Under the pieces are notes generated by a model that did no database searches, was not told where the DNA came from, and was given only the letters and a program-made list of their open reading frames with translations. Below are positions 14,171-21,960 of a stretch of DNA of 21,960 bases, piece after piece. Within the stretch, counting starts at the first letter, position 1; each line of letters starts with the position of its first letter. Position numbers and translations under genes: made by a program. Origin of the DNA: Erythrobacter sp. CCH5-A1 (GTDB taxonomy: Bacteria; Pseudomonadota; Alphaproteobacteria; Sphingomonadales; Sphingomonadaceae); contig NZ_LSKQ01000264.1 in the NCBI RefSeq assembly GCF_001557115.1, positions 1 through 21,960 on the forward strand. Reading direction: 5' to 3'.

Positions 14171-14274
14171 CGGCCCGCCGAAGGACGGGCCGCAAGCGCA
14201 CGGCGCGAGCCGCAGGTGCTCAAGCAAGCAGGGCTTGAAACAGCACCGGGGACCTGCCCGCGGAGGCGGGCAGG
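14171..14274. repeat. Three further tandem hairpins between the M13 peptidase gene and uppP
   Basis: CGGCCCG (14171-14177) pairs with CGGGCCG (14186-14192). GGTGCT plus CAAGC (14215-14225) pairs with GCTTG and AGCACC (14233-14237, 14242-14247) with a small bulge. CCTGCCCGC (14253-14261) pairs perfectly with GCGGGCAGG (14266-14274). They lie in the 3' untranslated region of the M13 peptidase transcript, before its terminator. They may stabilise the 3' end or be a dispersed repeat. Confidence 0.55.
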
Positions 14275-14287
14275 CAACCAAGGGTCA

Positions 14288-16453
14288 TCACCAGATGCGC
14301 ACGCGCTGTTCGGGCGGCAGGTACATCGCATCGCCCGGCTTGACGCCGAAGGCTTCGTACCATTCGTCGAGGTTCCGCACGACGCCGTTGACGCGGTATT
14401 CCTCGGGGCTGTGCGGGTCAGTGCGCAGGCGGTTGCGGTAATTGTCCTCGCGCTGGGTCGAACGCCACACCTGCGCCCAGGCAAGGAAGAAGCGCTGGTC
14501 GCCGGTCAGGCCGTCGATCACCGGCACGTCCTTGCCCTTGGTCGCGATCTTGTAGGCGCGGTAGGCCATCGAGAGCCCGCCGACATCGCCGATGTTCTCG
14601 CCCAGCGTGAAGCGGCCGTTGACGCAGGTCTTGCCCGCGTCGAACGGGCAGAAGGCATTGTACTGCGCGACCAGACGGTCGGTCAGCCCGTCGAAGGCCT
14701 TACGGTCGTCGTCGGTCCACCAGTTGCGCAGGGTGCCGGTGGCATCGGACTTGGAGCCCTGGTCGTCGAAGCCGTGGCCGATCTCGTGGCCGATCACCCC
14801 GCCGATCGCGCCGTAATTGACCGCGATGTCGTTGGTCAGCGCGAAGAACGGCTGCTGGAGGATGCCGGCGGGGAAGACGATCTCGTTCTTCACCGAGTTG
14901 TAATAGGCGTTCACCGTCTGCGGCAGCATACCCCATTCGGTGCGGTCGACCGGCGCGCCAAGCTTGGCGATATTGTCCGCCCGGCCCCAGCGGGCCGCCG
15001 CCATGCGGTTGGCGATCGGGTTGCCCGGCGTGATCGCGAGCCCCTCGTAGGTCTCGAGATTGGGGCGGTAGCCGATCTTGGGATCGAAGCTGGCGAGCTT
15101 GGCGCGGGCCTCGGCCTTGGTGGCCTCGCTCATCCACTTGATCTCGGTGAGCGATTCGCCGAGCGCGAGGCGCAGGTTGGCCACGAGCTCGTCCATCGCC
15201 GCCTTGTTTTCGGGCGGGAAGTAACGCGCGACATATTCCTTGCCGACCAGCTCGCCGAGCAAGCCCTCGGTCTCGCCGATCGCCCGCTTCCAGCGCGGGC
15301 GCTGTTCGGGGGTGCCGAGCAGGGTCTTGTTGTAGAAGGCGAAGCGCGCATCATCGAAGCGCTTGGGCAGGACCGGTGCATGGGCCGAGAGGAACTCCTT
15401 GGCCATCCACGCCTGCAAGGTCGCCGGCGCGGTCTCGCTCAGCAGCGCGAACATGCCCGGCAGGCCCGTGCCGATCTTGGCGAGGGTCGCATCGCCGATC
15501 TTCTTTGCGGCGATCTCTTCGGCCGTGGGCGGCATCAGGCTGACGAGGAAGCCCGGGCTCTGCGCGATCCCGATCTTGGCGAGCATCTGGGCGACCGGCA
15601 CCTTGCCGCCGATCGCGGTGAGTTCCTGCGCGGTGAGCAGGTTGTAGGTGAGGTCGCGGTCGCGGCGCACTTCCCGGTCCCAGGTGACTGTGCGCGCGAT
15701 CCGGTCTTCGAAGGCGTAGACGGATTCGGCCGCGGCGACCGGATCCTGATAACCCGCCTCGCCCAGCAGGAAGGCGAGATAGGCCTTGTACTTTGTCTGG
15801 ACCGCTTTGCCCTTCTCGGTGGTGTCGAGATAGTAGTCGCGATCAGGCAGGCCGAGCCCGCCGAAGCCGACGCTGGCGATCTGGCGGTCGGGCTGCTTGG
15901 CGTCAATCGTCACGAAGGCGCTGAGCGGGCTGGGAATGCCGGGCTCGGCCCACAGCATCGCCAGCTGGTCGAGCGTGGTCGCGCCGTAGATGCGCGTGAG
16001 ATAGGGGTAGGTCGGGACAAGGCCCGCCTTCTCGATCCCGTCGGTATCGAGATAGGCGCGATAGGTTTCGAGGATGCGTGTCTGGTCGCCCGAAAGGGTG
16101 GCCGGGTCCTTGGCGGACAGATCGTCGATCAGCGCCTTGACGTCGGCGGTGCTCTTCTCGCCGAGCAGGGTGAAGGCACCGAGGCGGCTGAATTCGGGCG
16201 GGAGCGGGTTGGCGTCGATCCACTTCTTGTTGGCATAGGCGTTGAAATCGTCGCCCGGCTTGATGTCGGCGGCGAGGTAGGCCGGATCGAAGCCCCACTT
16301 GCCGAAGCTGATGGTGGGCAGCGCGGGCGCGGCCGCGGTTTCGGCGCCCTGCAGGGTATCGGCCTGCGCGTCATGGACATGGTCGTCGGCAAAGGCGGGG
16401 TTCGCCAGCGCGAGGAGGCTCGCGCCGAGAAGGGCGGCGGTCTTGTGGATCAT
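14288..16453 (-). CDS. M13-family zinc metallopeptidase (PepO/neprilysin-like)
   Basis: M13 peptidases are zinc endopeptidases that cut short peptides. This one carries a signal peptide (MIHKTAALLGASLLALANPAFA), so it should act in the periplasm or outside. Counted from ATG 16453 it has 721 residues, a normal length. The N-terminal M13 domain opens with FDPAYLAADIKPGDDFNAYANKKW. The C-terminal peptidase domain has NAYYNS and HEIGHGFDDQGSK with zinc ligands His556 and His560 and catalytic Glu557, then GENIGDVGG with the third ligand Glu619 and Asp623. The C-terminal RTDPHSPEEYRVNG and the closing VRIW fit the family. In-frame ATGs at 16516 and 16495 would put up to 21 residues before the signal and are rejected. 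A terminator lies downstream, and the ABC exporter gene upstream is on the same strand. Confidence 0.95.
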   Translation of the reverse strand: MIHKTAALLGASLLALANPAFADDHVHDAQADTLQGAETAAAPALPTISFGKWGFDPAYLAADIKPGDDFNAYANKKWIDANPLPPEFSRLGAFTLLGEKSTADVKALIDDLSAKDPATLSGDQTRILETYRAYLDTDGIEKAGLVPTYPYLTRIYGATTLDQLAMLWAEPGIPSPLSAFVTIDAKQPDRQIASVGFGGLGLPDRDYYLDTTEKGKAVQTKYKAYLAFLLGEAGYQDPVAAAESVYAFEDRIARTVTWDREVRRDRDLTYNLLTAQELTAIGGKVPVAQMLAKIGIAQSPGFLVSLMPPTAEEIAAKKIGDATLAKIGTGLPGMFALLSETAPATLQAWMAKEFLSAHAPVLPKRFDDARFAFYNKTLLGTPEQRPRWKRAIGETEGLLGELVGKEYVARYFPPENKAAMDELVANLRLALGESLTEIKWMSEATKAEARAKLASFDPKIGYRPNLETYEGLAITPGNPIANRMAAARWGRADNIAKLGAPVDRTEWGMLPQTVNAYYNSVKNEIVFPAGILQQPFFALTNDIAVNYGAIGGVIGHEIGHGFDDQGSKSDATGTLRNWWTDDDRKAFDGLTDRLVAQYNAFCPFDAGKTCVNGRFTLGENIGDVGGLSMAYRAYKIATKGKDVPVIDGLTGDQRFFLAWAQVWRSTQREDNYRNRLRTDPHSPEEYRVNGVVRNLDEWYEAFGVKPGDAMYLPPEQRVRIW

Positions 16454-16545
16454 GTGCGTCTTCGGTCCCTGTGAAGCGGCGACAGGATGTCGCATGGCGT
16501 AACAGTAACGTCGCAAAGCCCGAAGGGTTGCGCTTCGTCGACGCG

Positions 16546-16593
16546 CAGCGCGGTTCGTCGAATTGTTTGGCGGCCACCTGCGGTGGCGTAGAC
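16546..16593 (+). repeat. Copy B of the intergenic repeat shared with 13180-13264
   Basis: CAGCGCGGTTCG (16546-16557) is followed after 8 nt by the 28-nt block (16566-16593), which contains the hairpin GCCACC-TGC-GGTGGC (16573-16578 with 16582-16587). It sits between the ABC exporter stop and the M13 peptidase start, in the same orientation as copy A. Confidence 0.5.
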
Positions 16594-16626
16594 CTCCCGC
16601 CAGTCCGCGTCAGCAAACCGCGAAAA

Positions 16627-18480
16627 CTACGCCGCGTCGGCGGCGAATTGCAGCCTGGCAAGGCGCGCATAGAGCCCGCCCGCCTTGGTCAGCACCTCGT
16701 GCGTGCCCTGCTCGACGATCCGGCCCTCGTCGAGCACCACGATCCGGTCCGCCGCGCGCACCGTGGCGAGGCGGTGGGCGATCACCAGCGTGGTGCGGTT
16801 CTGCATCAGGCCTTCCAGTGCCTGCTGGACGAGCTGCTCGCTCTCGGCATCCAATGCACTGGTCGCTTCGTCGAGCAGCAGGATCGGCGCATCGCGCAGC
16901 AGCGCGCGGGCGATGGCGACGCGCTGTTGCTGCCCGCCCGAAAGCTGGGTCCCGCCCTCGCCCAGATGGGTGTCGAGCCCCTGCGGCAGCGCGCGCAGGA
17001 AGCTTTCGGCATTGGCGGCGCGGGCGGCCTGCCAGATCTGCTCGTCGGTCGCGTCCCACTTGCCGTAGCGCAGATTGTCGCGCGCATTGGCGCTGAACAG
17101 CACGCCCACCTGCGGGACCAGCGCGATGCGCGAGCGGATTTCGGCGGGGTCGGCGCTGGTCAGCGGCACGCCGTCCAGGCGGATGGTGCCTCCTTGCGGG
17201 TCGTAGAACCGCTCGACTAGCTGGAAGATCGTCGACTTGCCCGCGCCAGAGGGGCCGACGATGGCGACCGTTTCGCCCGGCTCGATCTCGAGCGTGAAGT
17301 CGCGCAAGGCCGCCGCCTCGGGGCGTGCGGGATAGCGGAAGGTGACATTGCGGAAGGACAGGCTGCCGCGCGCGGGTTCCGGCAGGCGCTCGGGCCGCGC
17401 GGGCGGCGCGATTTCGGGGCGGGCCTCGAGCAGTTCCGCCAGCCGGCTCGCAGCGCCCGCGCCGCGCAGCAGATCGCCATAGACCTCGGTGAGCGCCCCC
17501 AGCGCGCCTGCGACGAGGCCGCCGGTCAGCACGAAGGCGGCAATGGTGCCGCCGCTGATCTCGCCCGCCGCCACCGCCAGCGCACCGCGCCACATCACCA
17601 GCACCACGCCGCCGAAGACGAGCATGATCACCACCGTCGTCATCGCCGCGCGCAGCAGGATGCGGCGCTTGGCGGTCTCGAAGGTGCCTTCGACCACGCT
17701 GGCGAAGCGCTCGCCCTCGCGCCGTTCCTGCCCGAAGCTCTGGACGATCTTCATCGCCGAGAGCACTTCGGTGACATAGGCGCCGACGTCCGCGATGCGG
17801 TCCTGGCTGGTGCGCGAAACCGCGCGGATCTTGCGCCCGAAATAGACGATCGGGATCACGATCGCCGGAATGCCGATCAGCAGGCCGAGGGTGAGGGAGG
17901 GCGCGAGGTAGACCAGAAAGCCGATCCCGCCGATCCCGGTCAGCGTATTGCGCAGCGCGACCGAGACGGTGGTGCCCACCACGTTCTCGATGATCGCAGT
18001 GTCCGAGGTCATCCGGCTCGAGATTTCCTTGGGGCTGTTGACCTCGTAGAACCCGGGCGAGAGGCGCAGCAGGTTGTTCTGCACCTTCAGGCGGATGTCG
18101 GCGACCACGCGCTCGCCGATCCAGCTCACGAAATAGAACCGCATCGCCGTGCCGAGGCCGAGGATCGCGACGATCATCAGCAGATACTGGAAGGCGTGGC
18201 CGATCTGCGCCGGGTCCGCCCCGCCCGCAAAGGCGCTGTCGATGATGACCTTGAAGCGGTATGGGATCGCCAGCGTGGCCGCCGAGGTGATGACCAGCGC
18301 GATCAGCGCGAAGGTGATCTGGCGGGGGTATTCGAGCGCGGTGCCGAACACCATGCGCAAGGGCGCAAGGCTGCGCGACTTGGGCGCAGGCTCGACCGGT
18401 CCCGACACCACCGCCACCGCCGGTTCGGGCATGGCGTCGGAGGTCTGGGGCGCGTCGTGCGGGGGGTGTTCGCCGTGCAT
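16627..18480 (-). CDS. ABC exporter, fused permease and ATPase (MsbA-like half-transporter)
   Basis: The 617-residue protein has an extended Pro-rich cytoplasmic N-terminus (about 45 residues), then six transmembrane helices in the type-1 exporter domain (about 55-335), then a nucleotide-binding domain. In the latter, Walker A is GPSGAGKST (409-417), the Q-loop lies in ALVPQVGVLF, the signature is LSGGQ (513-517), Walker B is ILLLDE (533-538) and the H-loop is His569. EISSRMTSDTAIIENVVG is the coupling-helix region usual in MsbA and lipid or multidrug exporters. It should work as a homodimer in the inner membrane. AGAGG lies about 9 nt before ATG 18480. The substrate is unknown: lipid A-core, other lipids, and drugs are all possible. 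It is divergent from phaZ. Confidence 0.93.
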   Translation of the reverse strand: MHGEHPPHDAPQTSDAMPEPAVAVVSGPVEPAPKSRSLAPLRMVFGTALEYPRQITFALIALVITSAATLAIPYRFKVIIDSAFAGGADPAQIGHAFQYLLMIVAILGLGTAMRFYFVSWIGERVVADIRLKVQNNLLRLSPGFYEVNSPKEISSRMTSDTAIIENVVGTTVSVALRNTLTGIGGIGFLVYLAPSLTLGLLIGIPAIVIPIVYFGRKIRAVSRTSQDRIADVGAYVTEVLSAMKIVQSFGQERREGERFASVVEGTFETAKRRILLRAAMTTVVIMLVFGGVVLVMWRGALAVAAGEISGGTIAAFVLTGGLVAGALGALTEVYGDLLRGAGAASRLAELLEARPEIAPPARPERLPEPARGSLSFRNVTFRYPARPEAAALRDFTLEIEPGETVAIVGPSGAGKSTIFQLVERFYDPQGGTIRLDGVPLTSADPAEIRSRIALVPQVGVLFSANARDNLRYGKWDATDEQIWQAARAANAESFLRALPQGLDTHLGEGGTQLSGGQQQRVAIARALLRDAPILLLDEATSALDAESEQLVQQALEGLMQNRTTLVIAHRLATVRAADRIVVLDEGRIVEQGTHEVLTKAGGLYARLARLQFAADAA

Positions 18481-18565
18481 GGTCGCTGGCCTCTAGACCC
18501 TTGCCGCGCCGATTTCACGTGCAAAAAGCGGGTAGCCCGCGCGCATACCCGGCAAGACGGGCGGG

Positions 18566-18582
18566 ATTGTGCATTGCACAAT
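18566..18582. promoter_or_regulatory. Perfect 17-bp palindrome upstream of phaZ (candidate operator)
   Basis: ATTGTGCA (18566-18573), a central T, and TGCACAAT (18575-18582) form a perfect inverted repeat 84 nt before the phaZ start, in the gap shared with the divergent exporter gene. Its A/T-rich composition stands out from the GC-rich surroundings. The symmetry suits a dimeric DNA-binding protein. A PHA-cycle regulator such as PhaR is a reasonable guess from context only. Confidence 0.55.
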
Positions 18583-18666
18583 GTCCGCCGAGCGGCCATC
18601 TTGGCTCCAAGCGGCATCCGCTCACGAGGCGCCGCACCCGTTCGTTTCGCGTCATGAGGTCCTCCC

Positions 18667-19905
18667 ATGCTCTACTTCGCCTACGAGATGCAGCGCAGCT
18701 GGATGAACAGCGCGAGCGCCCTCGCCTCGATCGGGTCCGAGATTTTGTCGAACCCCGTCAACCCCTTGGGCTATACCGGCTTCGGCCCGATGGCGGCCAG
18801 CGCGCTCGATGTCTTCGCCCATGCGACCGCCAGCTACGACAAGCCCGAGTTCGGCATCCGTGAAATCGCGGTGAAGGGCCAGTGCTATCCTGTCTCCGAA
18901 TCGACCGTGCTGCGCCGCCCCTTCGGCGACCTGAAGCGCTTCCGTGTCGAGGGCCTCGGCAAGGATCGCCCGCGCCTGTTGATCGTCGCCCCGATGAGCG
19001 GCCACTACGCCACGCTGCTGCGCGGCACGGTCGAACGGATGCTCGAAAGCTGCGAGGTGTTCATCACCGACTGGGCCGATGCCAAGATGGTGCCCGCCGA
19101 TCGCGGCGACTTCGACCTCGATGACTATATCGACTATCTGATCCAGTTCCTCGAGCACATCACGACCAAAAACGACGGCCGCCGCGCGCACATGATGGCG
19201 GTGTGCCAGCCTTCGGTTCCCGCCTTCGCGGCGACCGCGCTGCTCAATCTGCGCAAGTCCCCCGCCGCGCCGTTGACGCTGACCATGATGGGCGGCCCGA
19301 TCGACACGCGCGAGTGCCCGACGGTGGTCAACAACATGGCGATGCAGCGCCCGATCGAATGGTTCCGCCAAAGCGTGATCGCGACGGTGCCCTTCAAGTA
19401 CCCGGGTGCCGGCCGGCGGGTTTATCCGGGCTTCATGCAGCTTTCGGCCTTCATGAGCATGAACCTCAGAAGCCACATGATGAGCCACTACGAGATGTTC
19501 AAACACCTCACTGCAGGCGACGAGGCCAGCGCGCAGGCGACCAAGGATTTCTACGACGAATACCGCTCGGTCTGCGACATGACCGCCGAGTTCTACCTCC
19601 AGACGGTGGAGGAGGTGTTCCAGAAGCACTCGATCCCCAAGGGCGAGTTCCGCCACAAGGGCGAGCTCGTCGACATCACGCAGATCACCGACACCGCACT
19701 CCTCGCCATCGAGGGCGAGCGCGACGATATTTCGGGCCTCGGCCAGACCAAGGCGGCGCTCAAGCTGACGCCGAACCTCGCCGAAGAGAAGAAGCGCTAC
19801 TACATGGCCGAGGGCGCGGGGCACTACGGCATCTTCAACGGCAGCAAGTGGCGCACCAAGGTCGCGCCGGTGGTCGAGGAATGGATCGCCGCCCACCCCG
19901 GCTGA
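18667..19905 (+). CDS. phaZ: Intracellular polyhydroxyalkanoate depolymerase
   Basis: PhaZ hydrolyses stored PHA granules, releasing hydroxyacyl units for carbon and energy. The 412-residue protein has no signal peptide, which fits an intracellular granule enzyme of the PhaZ1 type. It shows an alpha/beta-hydrolase core with RPRLLIVAPMSGHYATLLRGTV, VFITDWADAKMVP, and a Cys nucleophile at residue 180 in AVCQPSVPA (Cys in place of Ser is normal for this class). The acid lies in GERDDISG (Asp353 or Asp354) and the base is His386 in GAGHYGIFNG. GAGG lies about 7 nt before ATG 18667. A perfect palindrome upstream may be its operator. It is convergent with the unknown gene to the right, with a strong hairpin between them. 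Confidence 0.94.
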   Translation: MLYFAYEMQRSWMNSASALASIGSEILSNPVNPLGYTGFGPMAASALDVFAHATASYDKPEFGIREIAVKGQCYPVSESTVLRRPFGDLKRFRVEGLGKDRPRLLIVAPMSGHYATLLRGTVERMLESCEVFITDWADAKMVPADRGDFDLDDYIDYLIQFLEHITTKNDGRRAHMMAVCQPSVPAFAATALLNLRKSPAAPLTLTMMGGPIDTRECPTVVNNMAMQRPIEWFRQSVIATVPFKYPGAGRRVYPGFMQLSAFMSMNLRSHMMSHYEMFKHLTAGDEASAQATKDFYDEYRSVCDMTAEFYLQTVEEVFQKHSIPKGEFRHKGELVDITQITDTALLAIEGERDDISGLGQTKAALKLTPNLAEEKKRYYMAEGAGHYGIFNGSKWRTKVAPVVEEWIAAHPG

Positions 19906-19914
19906 GCGAACCGG

Positions 19915-19939
19915 GCGGGCGGAGGGCCACTCCGCCCGC
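19915..19939. terminator. Strong hairpin between convergent phaZ and the unknown gene
   Basis: GCGGGCGGAG (19915-19924) pairs perfectly with CTCCGCCCGC (19930-19939) around GGCCA. ACCGG (19910-19914) and CCGGT (19942-19946) extend the stem past a 2-nt bulge. It fills the 40 bp between the two stop codons. There is no T-tract, but position and strength suit a bidirectional terminator. Confidence 0.65.
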
Positions 19940-19945
19940 AGCCGG

Positions 19946-21929
19946 TCAGATGATCTCCTCCTGGTCGACTGCGAAGGGTTTGCCCGGGAAGGGACGGCGC
20001 GAGCCGAACAGCACGTCCACCGCTCCGCTGGGCGCGCGGAAGGGATACAGCTCCCCGTTGGGCCGCACCGGACGGGGATTGACCGCATAGGTCAGGATCG
20101 CCTTGCCGTTGTAGTCCATGATCGAGATGAAGGGCGCATTCACTGCCAGCCCCGGCCCCCGGCCGCCGAAACCGCCCTGATTGAACGAGACCGAGCCGGT
20201 GACCGGATCGACCAGACGGCTGTCGGTGAAGCTGTACTGCACATCCCCCGTGGGCCAGGCGAAGGTGATGCGGCGATCACCCCGGCTGACCAGCCACAGG
20301 TCGTCCGAAGCCGTCGAGGTGGCGTTGACCTGCGCGAAGTTCGGGTTGCGGCCCGCGGAGAAGGCGAACAGCGGGGTCGCCGACACCGTCTTGCCCACCG
20401 GCGAGGTCGGGAAGGTCAGCCCCTGCACATTGAACCCGCGCACCGTCCCGTCCATCGTCGCGACATAAGCCCGACTGCGGGCGAGATAGCGCTCGGGCTC
20501 GGCGCCCGACCAGTCCTCGCGCGGGGAGCGCCGGACGTACTCGAAATAGTCGAGGCTGCGGGTGTTGATGTAGCCGTTGGCCATGATCCCGGCGCTGACC
20601 CCAGTCGGCTGGGCGACGCTGAGCGTGGTCGTCACCACCGGGCGCTGGCTGGGCACGGCGGTGAAGCTGAACGGGAATTTCGCCCCGTCGGTCAGCGAGG
20701 CGTCGAGCGTGCGGTTGAAGTTGGCCTGCGTGGTCAGGTAGAGATCGCGGTAGTGCTGGTAGAGCGGCGTCATGTCGACGAAGCTCACCCGCCCTTCCGC
20801 GCGCGATGCGACCACCGCATAACCGCCCGAGGCCAGCTGGTGCCACATGACATCGCCCGCCGGATAGACCGGGTTCACGCCCCGCCACAGGTCGCGCACC
20901 GACTGCCGCGACAGATCGCCGCGCGCCGGATCGTCATTGTCTCCGAAGCCGCGGGTGTTCTGGAGATAGAGGTTGTTCGACACGTCGATGCTGGTCGGCG
21001 CGGCGAAGGGCAGGTCGACGAAGCCGAGCAGCTTCATCCCCCGGTTGGTCCACGCCCCCGGCGTGCCCCAGTACCAGCGGGTGTTCTGGGTCTGAGAGGG
21101 GCTGCCGACCGCCATCTGGCGCGGGCGCAGGGCGATGAAGGCGAGCTTGCCGGTCACGGTGTTGGTGTCCCAGACGCTCACCACGAGGAACTCGTTGTAG
21201 GGAGTCACCGCCATCGCCGTCGGGACCATGCCCGCAGGCAGGCGGATGCCGGCCGGGTCGAAGAACTCGGGCGCCGAGTTGCCGACGACCGTCGGAAGGA
21301 TGGTTCCGTCCCGGAAAGCGGCAAAGCCGATCTGGCTCGAATTGGCGCGGCCGCGGGTGATCGCGGTGGGCACCAGCGGCAGATCGGGTCGGCGGCTGGC
21401 GACCGCTTCGCGCACCTGCGGATTGGCGCGCGCGGCGATGTTGTTGCGCACCCAGAAGTCGCCGTCCCATTGGCCGAACATGCGCATGCACAGCCCGCCG
21501 GAAGGTTCGAAGACAAGGCCGTCCGCCCCCTTGAAGTTGCCGATGCCAAAGCGGAAATCGGCGTCCTGCGGATTGTCCGGCAGATAGGCGAAGGCGCCGC
21601 CGACCAGCCACGCGGGGCCCTCCATGCCGCGCGCCCGCGCTTCCTGGTCGCTGCGCGGCAGATCGGCAGGCGCGGCACATTTCGCGCGCTCGGCGGCATT
21701 GTTTTCGGCAAAGGTGCCGAACGGCCACAGCCCGAACCCGCTGGTCTGGTCCGGCCCCCACAAGGTGGCCGCGCTGTTGGTGGCATTGCCGAAATCCGCC
21801 GCCGTCGGCCCGAGGCGGTAGTCCATGATCGCGGGCGTGTTGTAATTGTTGGCGACGCGGATGTACTCGTTGCGGTTGATCGTGCCGTCATTGTTGAGGA
21901 TCAGCTCGCGCCACTGCCCGATCTGGCGC
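19946..21929 (-). CDS. Unrecognised, probably extracytoplasmic protein; C-terminal 660 residues only
   Basis: I do not recognise a family. The genuine coding sequence runs off the right end; the codons right of 21929 are adapter, so the apparent start Met and the first five or six residues are false. The 660 visible residues are rich in Asn, Gly, Pro, Phe and Trp and poor in Lys. Short beta-strand pieces alternate with turns (MAVTPYNEFLVVSVWD, SIDVSNNLYLQ, VVASRAEGRVSFVDMTPL, RAYVATMDGTVRGFNVQGL, DDLWLVSRGDRRITFAWP, ISIMDYNGKAILTYAVN). The recurrent pattern of strand, statement and next strand resembles a beta-propeller, but I cannot count blades reliably. There are few Cys residues. No membrane helix is visible, and a signal peptide would lie in the missing part. 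It is convergent with phaZ. Confidence 0.7.
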
Positions 21930-21960
21930 CTGTCTCTTATACACATCTGACGCTGCCGAC
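21930..21960. other. Nextera (Tn5 transposase) sequencing adapter, not genomic
   Basis: The last 31 bases begin CTGTCTCTTATACACATCT and continue GACGCTGCCGAC. This is the reverse complement of the Illumina Nextera Read 1 transposase adapter, including the 19-bp Tn5 mosaic end, lacking only its last two bases. On the minus strand it encodes the tell-tale MCIRD at the start of a false N-terminus. It marks read-through into the adapter at a contig end. Confidence 0.98.

Noticed and set aside
12909..14441. A 510-codon plus-strand frame opposite uppP and the small membrane protein gene
   Set aside because: It is an antisense shadow of uppP with a His/Arg/Gly-rich, non-protein-like composition; uppP motifs are intact on the other strand.
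14060..16474. An 804-codon plus-strand frame opposite the M13 peptidase gene
   Set aside because: The translation has the Arg/Gly/Ala-heavy, low-complexity look of an antisense shadow, while the opposite strand carries a complete peptidase with all its zinc ligands.
21930..21946. Start codon and residues MCIRDR for the rightmost gene
   Set aside because: These codons are encoded by the Nextera adapter and not by the genome.

Overview
This is a GC-rich, gene-dense chromosomal segment from what looks like an alphaproteobacterium, most likely Sphingomonadales and perhaps the Erythrobacter group. That placement is inference: it rests on the overall protein style, the long-form RibA, the PhaZ depolymerase, a stand-alone phenylalanine hydroxylase, and palindromic intergenic elements of the alphaproteobacterial kind. 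I see no rRNA, tRNA, CRISPR array, integrase or transposase. The content is mainly housekeeping and catabolic, with no phage or island signature. The longest gap between genes is about 206 bp.

Layout, left to right. (1) 1-2612: the 5' part of a secreted alkaline phosphatase on the minus strand, divergent from exonuclease III (xth) and a long-form GTP cyclohydrolase II (ribA). (2) 2649-5515: two exported proteins on the minus strand, a 582-residue Tat-signal protein of unknown family and a right-handed beta-helix protein upstream of it. (3) 5661-6209: two very small lipoproteins in tandem. (4) 6246-10883: an acyl-CoA catabolic operon of acyl-CoA dehydrogenase, class III CoA-transferase, thiolase and HTD2-type hydratase, with the last three joined by ATGA overlaps. 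(5) 11005-12770: polyphosphate kinase 2 (minus) divergent from phenylalanine 4-hydroxylase (plus) across only 53 bp. (6) 12876-18480: a run on the minus strand of a small membrane protein, undecaprenyl-diphosphatase, an M13 zinc metallopeptidase and an MsbA-like ABC exporter. (7) 18667-19905: an intracellular polyhydroxyalkanoate depolymerase. (8) 19946-21929: the C-terminal 660 residues of an unrecognised, probably extracytoplasmic protein.

How the genes fit together. The acyl-CoA operon and the PHA depolymerase both produce or consume short acyl-CoA and hydroxyacyl units. PPK2 and the alkaline phosphatase deal with phosphate reserves. UppP, the exporter and the M13 peptidase are envelope functions. 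These links are thematic and not proven by the sequence.

The most distinctive features are non-coding or artefactual. The last 31 bases are a Nextera transposase adapter, so the right edge is not genomic and the apparent start of the last gene is false. Several gaps hold hairpin elements: a double hairpin inside the acyl-CoA operon, a classic dispersed palindrome between convergent genes, a four-hairpin region between the M13 peptidase and uppP, and a related sequence shared by two gaps. A perfect 17-bp palindrome lies upstream of phaZ. I found no clear new defence or mobile system. The best candidates for new biology are the acyl-CoA cassette and the pair of exported proteins.
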